Shown one piece after another: positions 52,785-61,340 of a stretch of DNA of 64,000 nt. The DNA is taken from assembly GCA_964289745.1 (NCBI GenBank), contig CAXYMM010000002.1, positions 372,001 to 436,000 on the forward strand. The letters are read 5' to 3'. Under the pieces are notes generated by a model that saw nothing but the letters and a program-made list of their open reading frames with translations, was not told the DNA's origin and did not search any database. The DNA is from Ekhidna sp964289745 (GTDB lineage: Bacteria > Bacteroidota > Bacteroidia > Cytophagales > Cyclobacteriaceae). The position numbers and the translations under genes are program-made. Position 1 is the stretch's first letter. Each line of letters starts with the position of its first letter.

Positions 52785-53004
52785 GATCAGAAGGATGTCA
52801 GTTAAAAGAATGCTTCGATTTTTTGGACGACCTTTTTTTTGCTTTTGATGCAAGCAAGCAATCTTATCAAAGTGTCAAATCAAAAACATTATGGCTTATT
52901 CGTTATCGGTTTATTCATCATAATTATTTTTTAAGGTTAGAGACTTTAACTTTATTTATTTGAATACGTAGTTTTATGAATATATCCACTATAAAACTTA
53001 AGTA

Positions 53005-53595
53005 ATGGAGCAAGTAACACATAAACAACCAAGAGCTAAGTATTCAGACCTCAAGAAGCAACAGGTTTTTGATAATGAATTCATGCCGCATATCGACTCA
53101 ATGTACAATTTTGCTTTCAGACTCACCTTTGATGAGGACGAGTCAAAAGATTTAGTGCAAGATACTTATCTGAAGGCGTTTCGTTTTATTAACTCCTTTC
53201 AGGAAGGAACCAATTCCAAAGCGTGGTTGTACCGAATTCTTAAGAATAGTTTTATCAATGATTATAGAAAGAAAAGTAAGCAACCAACGAAAGCAGACTA
53301 TCAAGAGGTAGAGCAATATTATAACTCTGAAGATACACTAAGTGATGCTACCATCGATCTCAGGTTAGAAACAACCAAAGATATGATTGGAGATGAGATT
53401 TCCAATGCGCTAAATTCATTGGCTATTGATTTTCGAACCGTTATTATATTATGTGATCTCGAAGGATTTAAATACGAAGAAATGGCAAAGATTTTAGACA
53501 TTCCGATCGGTACAGTGAGATCTAGGCTTCACAGAGCTCGAAACCTGCTTCGAGAAAAGTTAGGTGCTTACGCCCACTCTATGGGATATAATTAA
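53005..53595 (+). CDS. RNA polymerase ECF sigma factor
   Basis: The 196-residue protein has sigma region 2 (MYNFAFRLTFDEDESKDLVQ ... YLKAFRFINSF) and region 4 (FRTVIILCDLEGFKYEEMAK ... IGTVRSRLHRARNLL), with no region 1 or 3. It is of the ECF group common in Bacteroidota, paired with a small zinc anti-sigma gene 57 bases downstream. The regulon is unknown. Confidence 0.93.
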   Translation: MEQVTHKQPRAKYSDLKKQQVFDNEFMPHIDSMYNFAFRLTFDEDESKDLVQDTYLKAFRFINSFQEGTNSKAWLYRILKNSFINDYRKKSKQPTKADYQEVEQYYNSEDTLSDATIDLRLETTKDMIGDEISNALNSLAIDFRTVIILCDLEGFKYEEMAKILDIPIGTVRSRLHRARNLLREKLGAYAHSMGYN

Positions 53596-53652
53596 AATCT
53601 TTGGAACTTTTTAAACTTCTTTTCTCTTATTAAGTGCTAGAATCGAAAGGAG

Positions 53653-53910
53653 ATGTTGAAGTGTCCGGACTTTAGATGTAAAGACTTTGAAAAGTGCTTC
53701 CAGATTCTTAATCTGATGTTAGATAACGAAGCTACGAAGAAACAAGAAGCATATTTTAGACAACATATCGCAGATTGCAAAGTATGTTTTGCTCACTTTA
53801 ATATTGAAAAGGAGCTACGCCAACTCATCAAAACTAAGATCAATAAAAAGCTGATGCCAAGCGAACTAGCAGACGAAATCAGATTAAGAATAATCAATCG
53901 AACCACGTAA
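53653..53910 (+). CDS. Zinc-type anti-sigma factor
   Basis: The 85-residue protein has the HIADCKVC pattern of the HxxxCxxC zinc-binding anti-sigma (ZAS) domain and no membrane helix. It should hold the upstream ECF sigma factor and release it on a signal, perhaps oxidation of the Cys pair. Three extra Cys near the start (CPDFRCKDFEKC) are notable. Confidence 0.82.
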   Translation: MLKCPDFRCKDFEKCFQILNLMLDNEATKKQEAYFRQHIADCKVCFAHFNIEKELRQLIKTKINKKLMPSELADEIRLRIINRTT

Positions 53911-53919
53911 CTTCGCTAT

Positions 53920-54486
53920 GTGAGAGGGAAGGCAATTATATTTTCAGCTCCTTCAGGTGCTGGCAAAACTACCATAGTTCACAGGCTTTTAACAGAATTA
54001 ACAAGCCTGACTTTTTCTATCTCTGCCACTACTCGTCCGCAAAGAGAAAACGAACAAGATGGAGTAGACTATTACTTCCTAAGTCAGCATCAGTTCCAAG
54101 ACCACCTAAATAAAGAAGAGCTTTTGGAGTGGGAAGAGGTATATGAGGGCATCTACTATGGTACGCTAAAAAGGGAAATAGATAGAATTTGGGACACTGG
54201 AAATCACCTAGTGTTTGATGTGGATGTTAAAGGTGGGATTAATTTAAAAAAGGCCTTTGGCAACAAGGCGATATCGATCTTCATCAAGGTCTCCGGTAAA
54301 GAAATTTTGAGAGAGAGGCTCAGAAAAAGAAATACAGAAAATGAAGCATCGTTAGAAATGCGATTAAGGAAGGCTGAACAAGAAATGAAAGAAGAGCATA
54401 ACTTCGATTATGTAATCCTTAATGAAAATCTTGACAAGGCAACGCAGCAAGTAGTGGCATTAGTGGAAAACTATCTAAATACATAG
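53920..54486 (+). CDS. gmk: Guanylate kinase
   Basis: The 188-residue kinase makes GDP from GMP. The P-loop SAPSGAGKTT lies at 8-17, followed by SATTRPQRENEQDGVDYYFL and the EVYEGIYYGT nucleotide-binding segment. The start is GTG at 53920; an overlapping ATG at 53918 is out of frame. It begins 9 bases after the anti-sigma stop and is followed 4 bases later by nadD. Confidence 0.96.
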   Translation: MRGKAIIFSAPSGAGKTTIVHRLLTELTSLTFSISATTRPQRENEQDGVDYYFLSQHQFQDHLNKEELLEWEEVYEGIYYGTLKREIDRIWDTGNHLVFDVDVKGGINLKKAFGNKAISIFIKVSGKEILRERLRKRNTENEASLEMRLRKAEQEMKEEHNFDYVILNENLDKATQQVVALVENYLNT

Positions 54487-54490
54487 TTCA

Positions 54491-55066
54491 ATGAATATAG
54501 GGTTATTTTTTGGTTCCTTTAACCCGATTCATATGGGACATATGATTATTGCAAATTTAGTAAAAGAGACCAACCATGTAGATGAGGTGTGGTTTATTGT
54601 GAGTCCGCAAAACCCATTTAAAAAAAATAAGAATCTCCTACATGAATTTGATCGGCTAGATATAGTCAATGCGGCCATTCAAGACGATTATCAGTTTAGA
54701 GCCTCTGATATAGAGTTCAATATGCCAAAGCCCAGCTTCACGATTGATACGTTGACACTATTGCAGGAAAGATATAAAGACAAAACATTTCACTTAATTA
54801 TAGGAGAGGATAATCTTTACTCTTTTCCCAAATGGAAAAATTCGAGTGCCATTTTATCAAACTTCAATCTCATTGTGTATCCTAGAAAAGGATCGAAACC
54901 AAGTAGCCTCAAAAATCACCATAAGGTTTCCATGACAGAAGCACCAGAAGTAGATATATCAGCAACGCTAATCAGAAAGCTAGTTCGCAATAAAAAATCA
55001 ATCAAATATTTAGTACCAGAACCAGTAAACGAACTGATAAAAGCAAAATGCTTTTTCTCTGGTTAA
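54491..55066 (+). CDS. nadD: Nicotinate-nucleotide adenylyltransferase
   Basis: The 191-residue enzyme makes nicotinate adenine dinucleotide in NAD synthesis. It has GLFFGSFNPIHMGHM near the start, with the HxGH motif, and the ISATLIRKLVRNKK motif near residue 156, equivalent to the ISSTxIR signature. It lies 4 bases after gmk. Its stop shares TTAA (55063-55066) with that of frr on the other strand. Confidence 0.95.
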   Translation: MNIGLFFGSFNPIHMGHMIIANLVKETNHVDEVWFIVSPQNPFKKNKNLLHEFDRLDIVNAAIQDDYQFRASDIEFNMPKPSFTIDTLTLLQERYKDKTFHLIIGEDNLYSFPKWKNSSAILSNFNLIVYPRKGSKPSSLKNHHKVSMTEAPEVDISATLIRKLVRNKKSIKYLVPEPVNELIKAKCFFSG

Positions 55067-55617
55067 ACGGTCATGATGTCCTTTTCCTTAGCTTCGACTA
55101 AACCATCAATTTGCTTGGTATAGTTATCGGTTAGTTTTTGAACCTTACTTTCGGCATTTTTTACTAGGTCTTCGGATACGCCGTCTATTTTTTTCAAAGA
55201 GTCGTTTGTTTCTTTTCGAGCGTTTCGTATACTCACTTTACCGTTTTCAGCTTCCGCCTTTACCTGTTTCATTAGCTGTAGGCGTCTCTCCTCCGTTAGA
55301 GGGGGGATATTAATTCTGATTTGCTCGCCATCATTTGCTGGATTGAGACCCAAATCACTATTGATGATAGCCCTCTCTATTTCCTGAAGTATATTTTTTT
55401 CCCATGGCTTTATGCTTATGGTTCTTGCATCGGGTGTGGTTATCCCGGCGACCTGACTGAGAGGCGTCATGCTCCCATAGTATTCAACATTTATGCCATC
55501 CACCATATTTGGCATGGCTTTACCGGCTCGAATTTTCGAAAATTCACTCTTCGTATGACTGATGGCCTTTACCATCATTTCTTCTGCTGTCTCCAAGTAG
55601 ATTTCTATCTCTTCCAT
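55063..55617 (-). CDS. frr: Ribosome recycling factor
   Basis: The 184-residue protein splits post-termination ribosomes together with EF-G. Family features: KIRAGKAMPNMVDGINVEYYG, the TTPDARTISIKPWEKNILQE block, and a basic helical C-terminus. Normal length. It follows pyrH by 5 bases in the conserved pyrH-frr order. Confidence 0.97.
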   Translation of the reverse strand: MEEIEIYLETAEEMMVKAISHTKSEFSKIRAGKAMPNMVDGINVEYYGSMTPLSQVAGITTPDARTISIKPWEKNILQEIERAIINSDLGLNPANDGEQIRINIPPLTEERRLQLMKQVKAEAENGKVSIRNARKETNDSLKKIDGVSEDLVKNAESKVQKLTDNYTKQIDGLVEAKEKDIMTV

Positions 55618-55622
55618 TGGTT

Positions 55623-56327
55623 TTATTTAATTAAAGTTCCTACCTCTTCTCCTTTTATTATCTTTAAAAGGTTACCTTTTTCATTCATATTAAAGACAAT
55701 GATAGGTAAATCATTTTCTTGGCATAATGTAAAGGCTGTCATATCCATTATATTCAGGTTTTTTTCATAAGCTTCATGAAAGGAAAGCTGATCAAATTTT
55801 TTGGCATTTTTATCTTTTTCAGGATCGGCAGTATAGACACCATCCACTCGGGTTCCCTTTAAGACCACGTCTGATTCAATTTCGACTGCTCTTAAACTTG
55901 CCGTAGAGTCCGTAGTGAAATAAGGGCTACCAATTCCGGCACCAAATATCACTACCCTGCCTTTTTCCAAATGTCTAATGGCTCGCCTTCTAATAAAAGG
56001 CTCACAAACCTGTTCCATATTAAGACCTGCCATAAGACGAGTAAACATGCCATGTTTTTCAAACATACTTTGTAGCGCCATAGCATTAATTACTGTGGCA
56101 AGCATTCCCATATAGTCGCCTTGTACACGATCTATACCACTCGCCTCAGCCTGAACACCCCTGTATATGTTGCCCCCCCCAATTACTACGGCTACTTCAA
56201 TGCCTTCATCTACTACTTGTTTAATTTCATGAGCGTATTGATTAAGACGCTCAGAGTCAATTCCATGGTGTCTGTCTCCCATTAAGGCCTCACCACTAAG
56301 TTTTAGAAGAATGCGATTATAATTCAT
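55623..56327 (-). CDS. pyrH: UMP kinase
   Basis: The 234-residue enzyme makes UDP from UMP. It has RILLKLSGEALMG at the start, VVIGGGNIYRG, GDYMGMLATVINAMALQ, and VDGVYTADPEKDKNAKKF. Normal length. It leads the pyrH-frr unit, and a TATATTTG -7 box lies just upstream. Confidence 0.97.
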   Translation of the reverse strand: MNYNRILLKLSGEALMGDRHHGIDSERLNQYAHEIKQVVDEGIEVAVVIGGGNIYRGVQAEASGIDRVQGDYMGMLATVINAMALQSMFEKHGMFTRLMAGLNMEQVCEPFIRRRAIRHLEKGRVVIFGAGIGSPYFTTDSTASLRAVEIESDVVLKGTRVDGVYTADPEKDKNAKKFDQLSFHEAYEKNLNIMDMTAFTLCQENDLPIIVFNMNEKGNLLKIIKGEEVGTLIK

Positions 56328-56354
56328 CTGATTGATTAGGGACTATTTTATCAG

Positions 56355-56362
56355 CAAATATA
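56355..56362 (-). promoter_or_regulatory. -7 box of pyrH-frr
   Basis: On the minus strand TATATTTG, a full TAnnTTTG match, about 28 bases before the pyrH ATG. No TTG at the proper distance. Confidence 0.5.
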
Positions 56363-56800
56363 GATCGATTGAATACTTATCAGTTAAAAATTAAGGCAGT
56401 TGCTCTCTTGCTTAATAAAAGGATTAGCTGAGCTAGTTTTGTGCACCTATTACAAAGAATTCTATATTCAAAGAAGTTTTTATTTTGACTTTTTAAGTTT
56501 AACAATGGTTTAGATTACGAAATAATAGAATTGATTGAGAACTCAATTTTTAAATTGGTGTCAAGGTTTTTAAACAACCCGTTTGGAATTCTGAGCTGAG
56601 TACATCTTGAACAATAAATTGGCGGTGCATTTGCGACCCCCAAGACAGTAATTTTATAGGCATTAATGTGCTTCTTCCAACTTTTTTATTTTTACTTTCT
56701 TAAAATGATTTTTGATCCAATCGGTTTAAGTAAGGTTTTTTTGTTTTAAAAATGTAAAATCAACTAAAACTACCTATTTTCATTAAAGACAATAACGAAA
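56363..56800. other. Divergent intergenic region
   Basis: About 440 AT-rich bases between pyrH and the aminotransferase. No gene, RNA or clear promoter pair for the plus strand was seen. Confidence 0.4.
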
Positions 56801-58027
56801 ATGTACAGACAAATTGAAGAGTCACAAACTCTACTTATAAACACTCAATCTAACCTTTTACAAAAACAAGACAAAAAGGTAATCAAATTTGGTTTTGGGC
56901 AATCTCCTTTTTTACCACCAAAAAAAGTTTTGGCAGCATTAGAAAAAGCTGTTCATCATAAGGAATACTCTTCGGTTCAAGGAGATTCTGAACTTCGAGA
57001 ATTAATGTCAAAATTTCACAAAAAACATAATGGATTAGAAGTAAAACCTAATAATATATTGATAGCTCCGGGTTCAAAAATTTTGATTTATACTGTTTTG
57101 GTGGCTTTTGAACAAGCAGATGTTTTTATCCCTTCTCCAGCTTGGGTTTCATATGCACCACAAGCAAAACTTGCTGGGCATAATATTATCAAACTCAACA
57201 CAACTTTTGAAGATAAGTGGAGAATAACTCCAATGGATATAATTAAAGCGATCAATTTAAAAAAGACTAAGGTTTCCATTTTAATTTTAAATTATCCTGG
57301 CAACCCTGACGGGTTGACTTACACTGATGACGAGCTGAAAGCAATTGCATCGGTGGTACGAGAACTGGATATTTTAGTGATCTCAGATGAGATTTATGGC
57401 TTGCTTGATCACTTTTTGGATCATAAATCTTTCATCAACTATTATCCAGAAAAAACAATAACGACCACTGGACTCTCGAAATGGTGTGGAGCAGGAGGCT
57501 GGCGTCTTGGTGCTGCCTTCCTTTATGAAAACATTGAACCGGAATTCAAGCAAGCACTGATAGGAATTGGGTCAGAAACGTATTCGTGCGCACCAACTCC
57601 AGTCCAAATAGCCGCAAAGATGGCGTATCAAAACTTTGACGATACTTTGCCCTATTTGAAAAGACAAATTGACATATTAAAACAAATTGGAAATTATTGT
57701 GCAAGTCAATTGAACACCGCTAAAATTAAAGTACATGCTCCGCAAGGAGGTTTTTATCTTTTTCCTGATTTTTCTCATTTTAGCGACAAGTTGCTCGCCG
57801 CCAGGATCAAGACGTCAAATGAACTATGCTCACGTTTGTTAGCAGAGACAGGAGTAGCCATTTTACCAGCTTCAGCTTTTGGTTTTAATGAAAACTACTT
57901 GGCTGCAAGATTGTCTTATGTCGATTTCAAAGAGCCAAAGGAAAGAAATAATTTTGATCTAAAAACCGACTGCCAAAATATCGTTGAAGGAACAGAATTG
58001 ATTTGTAGTTGGATTAAAAATTTATAA
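56801..58027 (+). CDS. Pyridoxal-phosphate aminotransferase, class I/II
   Basis: The 408-residue enzyme has fold type I features: KFGFGQSPFLPP near the start, SSVQGDSELRELM, the NYPGNPDG segment, SDEIYG with the PLP-binding Asp, and the Lys in TTGLSKWCGAGGWRLG. The C-terminal RLSYVDF has the carboxylate-binding Arg. It probably uses an amino acid, but the substrate cannot be told. The region around it is AT-rich with long spacers. Confidence 0.85.
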   Translation: MYRQIEESQTLLINTQSNLLQKQDKKVIKFGFGQSPFLPPKKVLAALEKAVHHKEYSSVQGDSELRELMSKFHKKHNGLEVKPNNILIAPGSKILIYTVLVAFEQADVFIPSPAWVSYAPQAKLAGHNIIKLNTTFEDKWRITPMDIIKAINLKKTKVSILILNYPGNPDGLTYTDDELKAIASVVRELDILVISDEIYGLLDHFLDHKSFINYYPEKTITTTGLSKWCGAGGWRLGAAFLYENIEPEFKQALIGIGSETYSCAPTPVQIAAKMAYQNFDDTLPYLKRQIDILKQIGNYCASQLNTAKIKVHAPQGGFYLFPDFSHFSDKLLAARIKTSNELCSRLLAETGVAILPASAFGFNENYLAARLSYVDFKEPKERNNFDLKTDCQNIVEGTELICSWIKNL

Positions 58028-58070
58028 ACTCTTTTAATATAGATTAATAATAGCTAAATCAGAAGTAAAA

Positions 58071-58223
58071 ATGAACAGTGAAGCTTGCAACGATATTAGG
58101 GTTAAATTAAAAAATTCTATTTCCTTATTCAGCTACTATTTTCATACAAACCAATTAATATGTGGGTTGTATACCCCACAACCAATTGTCAATGAAGCAC
58201 CAAAATTGTTCTTAAAATATTAA
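58071..58223 (+). CDS. Possible small protein (50 residues)
   Basis: An ATG frame 43 bases after the aminotransferase codes for MNSEACNDIRVKLKNSISLF and on to TAA at 58221. It carries no recognised motif. An inverted repeat (TGTGGG/CCCACA) lies inside it, so it could instead be a terminator-like spacer. The weight of evidence is low. Confidence 0.2.
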   Translation: MNSEACNDIRVKLKNSISLFSYYFHTNQLICGLYTPQPIVNEAPKLFLKY

Positions 58224-58225
58224 GT

Positions 58226-58255
58226 TTGATTAGTTAAAAAAACCATGTACTTTTG
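58226..58255 (+). promoter_or_regulatory. -33/-7 promoter of the tRNA-Tyr-Gly-Thr-tuf unit
   Basis: TTG (58226-58228), 19-base spacer, TACTTTTG (58248-58255). It should drive the tRNA cluster and possibly tuf. Confidence 0.78.
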
Positions 58256-58303
58256 CCATCCTTTTTTGGAGAATAGACGAGGAGAAGTTCTTTAAATTAT
58301 ATG

Positions 58304-58386
58304 GGGGAGATACTCAAGCGGCCAACGAGGACAGACTGTAAATCTGTTGGTGTATTCCTTCGCAGGTTCGAATCCTGCTCTCCCCA
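58304..58386 (+). tRNA. tRNA-Tyr (GTA)
   Basis: 83 bases with a long variable arm. Acceptor GGGGAGA with TCTCCCC, anticodon GTA in ACTGTAAAT, T arm GCAGG TTCGAAT CCTGC. CCA is not fully encoded. Confidence 0.95.
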
Positions 58387-58415
58387 CCGAAGTCTCTATT
58401 TTAAATAGAGAGTAT

Positions 58416-58488
58416 GCGGGTGTAGCTCAGTTGGTAGAGCGACAGCCTTCCAAGCTGTAGGTCGCGGGTTCGAGCCTCGTCACCCGCT
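58416..58488 (+). tRNA. tRNA-Gly (TCC)
   Basis: 73 bases. Acceptor GCGGGTG with CACCCGC, anticodon loop CTTCCAA (TCC), ACAGC/GCTGT stem, standard T arm. CCA is not encoded. Confidence 0.95.
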
Positions 58489-58601
58489 CAAATCACTTAA
58501 GAAGTTAAGTAATTTGAACGTTGAGTTATATGATAGGCGTCAAGGTTGGAGTTCAAGAAGGTTTAAATTAGCAACTTTGAACTTATATTTTATCAAGACA
58601 A

Positions 58602-58673
58602 GCCGATGTAGCTCAGGGGTAGAGCGTTTCCTTGGTAAGGAAGAGGTCACGGGTTCAATTCCCGTCATTGGCT
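58602..58673 (+). tRNA. tRNA-Thr (GGT)
   Basis: 72 bases. Acceptor GCCGATG with CATTGGC, anticodon loop TTGGTAA (GGT), T arm CGGG TTCAATT CCCG. It lies 74 bases before tuf. Confidence 0.95.
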
Positions 58674-58747
58674 CTACTTTGAATTTGTATTTTATAAATA
58701 AGTGTAATAATAATTAATTTTAAAACTTAAATCGAGGATTATCAAAC

Positions 58748-59935
58748 ATGGCTAAAGAAACTTTTGATCGTTCGAAACCACACGTAAATATTGGTACAAT
58801 CGGACACGTTGACCATGGTAAAACAACTTTAACAGCGGCTATTTCTTCTGTACTTGCAGCAAAAGGTCTTGCCGAGCAAAAAGATTTTTCTTCTATTGAC
58901 AACGCACCAGAAGAAAAAGAAAGAGGTATTACAATTAATACATCGCACATTGAATATCAAACAGACAAAAGACACTACGCACACGTAGATTGTCCAGGTC
59001 ACGCAGATTATGTAAAAAACATGGTAACGGGAGCAGCGCAGATGGACGGAGCCATTATTGTGGTAGCAGCAACTGATGGCCCTATGCCTCAAACAAGAGA
59101 ACACATCCTTTTATCTAGGCAGGTAGGTGTTCCAGCTCTTGTTGTTTTTATGAATAAAGTGGATTTGGTTGATGATGAAGAACTTTTAGAGCTTGTGGAA
59201 ATGGAGATTAGAGAGTTACTTTCTGATTATGATTTCCCCGGTGATGATATTCCTGTAATTCAGGGTTCTGCCCTAGGAGGACTCAACGGGGAGTCTCAGT
59301 GGGTAGAAAAAATTGAAGAATTGATGTCCGCTGTTGATGACTACATTCCTCTTCCGGAAAGAGCTGTTGATAAGGACTTCCTAATGCCGGTAGAGGATGT
59401 GTTCTCGATTACTGGTCGCGGTACTGTTGCAACTGGTAGAATTGAAAGAGGTGTGATTAATTCTGGAGACGCTGTTGATATCATTGGCATGGGAGCTGAA
59501 AATCTTAAATCTACCGTAACTGGGGTTGAGATGTTCAGAAAAATTTTAGATAGAGGTGAGGCGGGTGATAATGTAGGACTACTTTTAAGAGGTATAGAAA
59601 AAACAGATATCAAAAGAGGAATGATTATCTGCAAGCCAGGTTCTGTAACACCTCACGCAAAATTTAAAGCAGAGGTTTACGTACTATCGAAAGAAGAGGG
59701 AGGAAGACATACCCCTTTCTTCAACAAGTATAGGCCTCAGTTCTACTTAAGAACTACCGATGTGACAGGAGAAATCATGCTTCCTGAGACCATTGAAATG
59801 GTAATGCCAGGGGATAACGTAACGATTGAAGTTAACCTTATCAGCCCAGTTGCCCTCGAAAAAGGTCTACGATTCGCAATCAGAGAAGGCGGTAGAACCG
59901 TAGGTTCTGGTCAGGTAACTGAAATTCTTGACTAA
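58748..59935 (+). CDS. tuf: Elongation factor Tu
   Basis: The 395-residue GTPase brings aminoacyl-tRNA to the ribosome. G1 GHVDHGKT, the switch II DCPGHADYVKNM, and NKVD are all present, followed by the two beta-barrel domains ending RTVGSGQVTEIL. The length is normal. It sits between tRNA-Thr and tRNA-Trp, the conserved tRNA-tuf-tRNA-secE layout. Confidence 0.98.
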   Translation: MAKETFDRSKPHVNIGTIGHVDHGKTTLTAAISSVLAAKGLAEQKDFSSIDNAPEEKERGITINTSHIEYQTDKRHYAHVDCPGHADYVKNMVTGAAQMDGAIIVVAATDGPMPQTREHILLSRQVGVPALVVFMNKVDLVDDEELLELVEMEIRELLSDYDFPGDDIPVIQGSALGGLNGESQWVEKIEELMSAVDDYIPLPERAVDKDFLMPVEDVFSITGRGTVATGRIERGVINSGDAVDIIGMGAENLKSTVTGVEMFRKILDRGEAGDNVGLLLRGIEKTDIKRGMIICKPGSVTPHAKFKAEVYVLSKEEGGRHTPFFNKYRPQFYLRTTDVTGEIMLPETIEMVMPGDNVTIEVNLISPVALEKGLRFAIREGGRTVGSGQVTEILD

Positions 59936-59962
59936 AACTTTAGAATATCAAATTTCTCTAAT

Positions 59963-59993
59963 TTGGTTGGGAAGGCTAATTACTCTAAATTTG
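59963..59993 (+). promoter_or_regulatory. -33/-7 promoter of tRNA-Trp-secE-nusG-rpl unit
   Basis: TTG (59963-59965), 20-base spacer, TAAATTTG (59986-59993). The following bases GCAGTCCTTTT are the same as at the tRNA-Gly promoter at 21535. Confidence 0.75.
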
Positions 59994-60019
59994 CAGTCCT
60001 TTTGAGGACTGCATTCTTT

Positions 60020-60092
60020 ACGGGTGTAGCTCAATTGGTAGAGTAGCGGTCTCCAAAACCGTTGGTTGGGGGTTCGAGTCCCTCCTCCCGTG
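60020..60092 (+). tRNA. tRNA-Trp (CCA)
   Basis: 73 bases. Acceptor ACGGGTG with CTCCCGT (one T-T mismatch), anticodon CCA in TCTCCAAAA, T arm GGGGG TTCGAGT CCCTC. It is 15 bases before secE. Confidence 0.94.
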
Positions 60093-60107
60093 CAAAAAAG
60101 CAGATTT

Positions 60108-60299
60108 ATGTCTAATTTAATTATTTTTTTAAAAGAGTCATATGAGGAATTGACATATAAAGTGTCGTGGCCAAAATATAGTGAGCTTCAAAACAGTTCA
60201 ATATTGGTATTGGTTGCTTCCTTAATCTTTGCGCTTATGATAGGTGCAATCGATTATGTATTCGATAATTTAATGGCATTTATTTATGAAGAACTTTAA
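60108..60299 (+). CDS. secE: Preprotein translocase subunit SecE
   Basis: The 63-residue protein has the SecE pattern: an amphipathic start with LKESYEELTYKVSWPKYSEL, then a single membrane helix (about 30-55). It forms the translocon with SecY and SecG. ATG 60108 is chosen because the longer frame to 60066 lies within tRNA-Trp. nusG follows after 14 bases. Confidence 0.93.
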   Translation: MSNLIIFLKESYEELTYKVSWPKYSELQNSSILVLVASLIFALMIGAIDYVFDNLMAFIYEEL

Positions 60300-60313
60300 T
60301 ACTTAAGGGTAGG

Positions 60314-60877
60314 ATGGAGCATAAATGGTATGTAGTTAGAGCTGTAAGTGGTAAAGAAAGAAAAGTTAAAGAGGCGATTGAAAATGAAATTACTCGCCAA
60401 GAACTAACAGATTTTATCCCACAAGTTTTAATTCCTTCTGAGAAGGTTTATGAGATGAGGAATGGGAAAAAACGTGTGCGAGAAAGAAATTTTTTCCCAG
60501 GATATATATTGATTCATGCCGACTTCTCCAATGGAGAGGTACAACACTTGATTTCAAATAAGGAATTAATTCCAAATGTCATCGGTTTCCTCGGTGCCAC
60601 AGGAACTAGTGCCTCAAAAAATCCACTTCCTTTAAGACAATCTGAGGTAAATAGAATTCTTGGAAAAGTTGATGAGGTTGAGGAGTATGAAGAAAAGCTC
60701 GATTCACCATTCATAATTGGTGAGAGTGTTAAAGTAATGGACGGCCCCTTTAGTGGCTTCACTGGAACTGTAGAGGAAGTATTTGAGGATCGTAAAAAGC
60801 TTAACGTTACGGTTAAGATATTTGGTAGGAACACACCTGTTGAACTGAACTATATACAGGTAGAAAAAGAAGATTAG
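60314..60877 (+). CDS. nusG: Transcription termination/antitermination factor NusG
   Basis: The 187-residue protein binds RNA polymerase and modulates pausing. It has the NGN start KWYVVRAVSGKERKVKEAIE and the C-terminal KOW domain VKVMDGPFSGFTGTVEEVFE. Normal length and position before rplK. Confidence 0.96.
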   Translation: MEHKWYVVRAVSGKERKVKEAIENEITRQELTDFIPQVLIPSEKVYEMRNGKKRVRERNFFPGYILIHADFSNGEVQHLISNKELIPNVIGFLGATGTSASKNPLPLRQSEVNRILGKVDEVEEYEEKLDSPFIIGESVKVMDGPFSGFTGTVEEVFEDRKKLNVTVKIFGRNTPVELNYIQVEKED

Positions 60878-60887
60878 TAAACAAATA

Positions 60888-61331
60888 ATGGCTAAAGAAA
60901 TATCAGGCTATTTAAAGTTGCAGATTAGGGGGGGTGCGGCTAACCCGTCGCCACCAGTAGGGCCAGCGTTGGGAGCTAAGGGTCTTAATATTATGGATTT
61001 CTGTAAACAGTTTAATGCGAGAACGCAGGATAAGCCAGGGCAATTATTGCCCGTTTTAGTAACCATATATTCAGACAAATCTTTTGATTTTGTAATCAAA
61101 ACACCTCCAGCAGCATCGTTGATAATGGAGGCGGCTAAACTAAAAAAGGGATCACCTGAACCTAATAGAACTAAATTAGGATCAGTCAGCTGGGATCAAG
61201 TGAAGGCGATTGCAGAAACTAAATTGCCAGACCTTAATGCATTTAACATTGAGTCAGCCATGAGGATTGTTGCAGGTACGGCTAGAAGTATGGGTGTAAA
61301 AGTTTCAGGTAAAGCCCCGTGGGCAGAATAA
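60888..61331 (+). CDS. rplK: 50S ribosomal protein L11
   Basis: The 147-residue protein has GGAANPSPPVGPALGAKGLN near the start and the MRIVAGTARSMG end typical of L11. It supports the GTPase-associated centre. It lies 10 bases after nusG and 9 before rplA. Confidence 0.97.
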   Translation: MAKEISGYLKLQIRGGAANPSPPVGPALGAKGLNIMDFCKQFNARTQDKPGQLLPVLVTIYSDKSFDFVIKTPPAASLIMEAAKLKKGSPEPNRTKLGSVSWDQVKAIAETKLPDLNAFNIESAMRIVAGTARSMGVKVSGKAPWAE

Positions 61332-61340
61332 TTTTTAGTT

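Noticed and set aside
53911..53922. ATG at 53918 as the gmk start
   Set aside because: It is out of frame and followed at once by TGA; the GTG at 53920 gives the correct protein.
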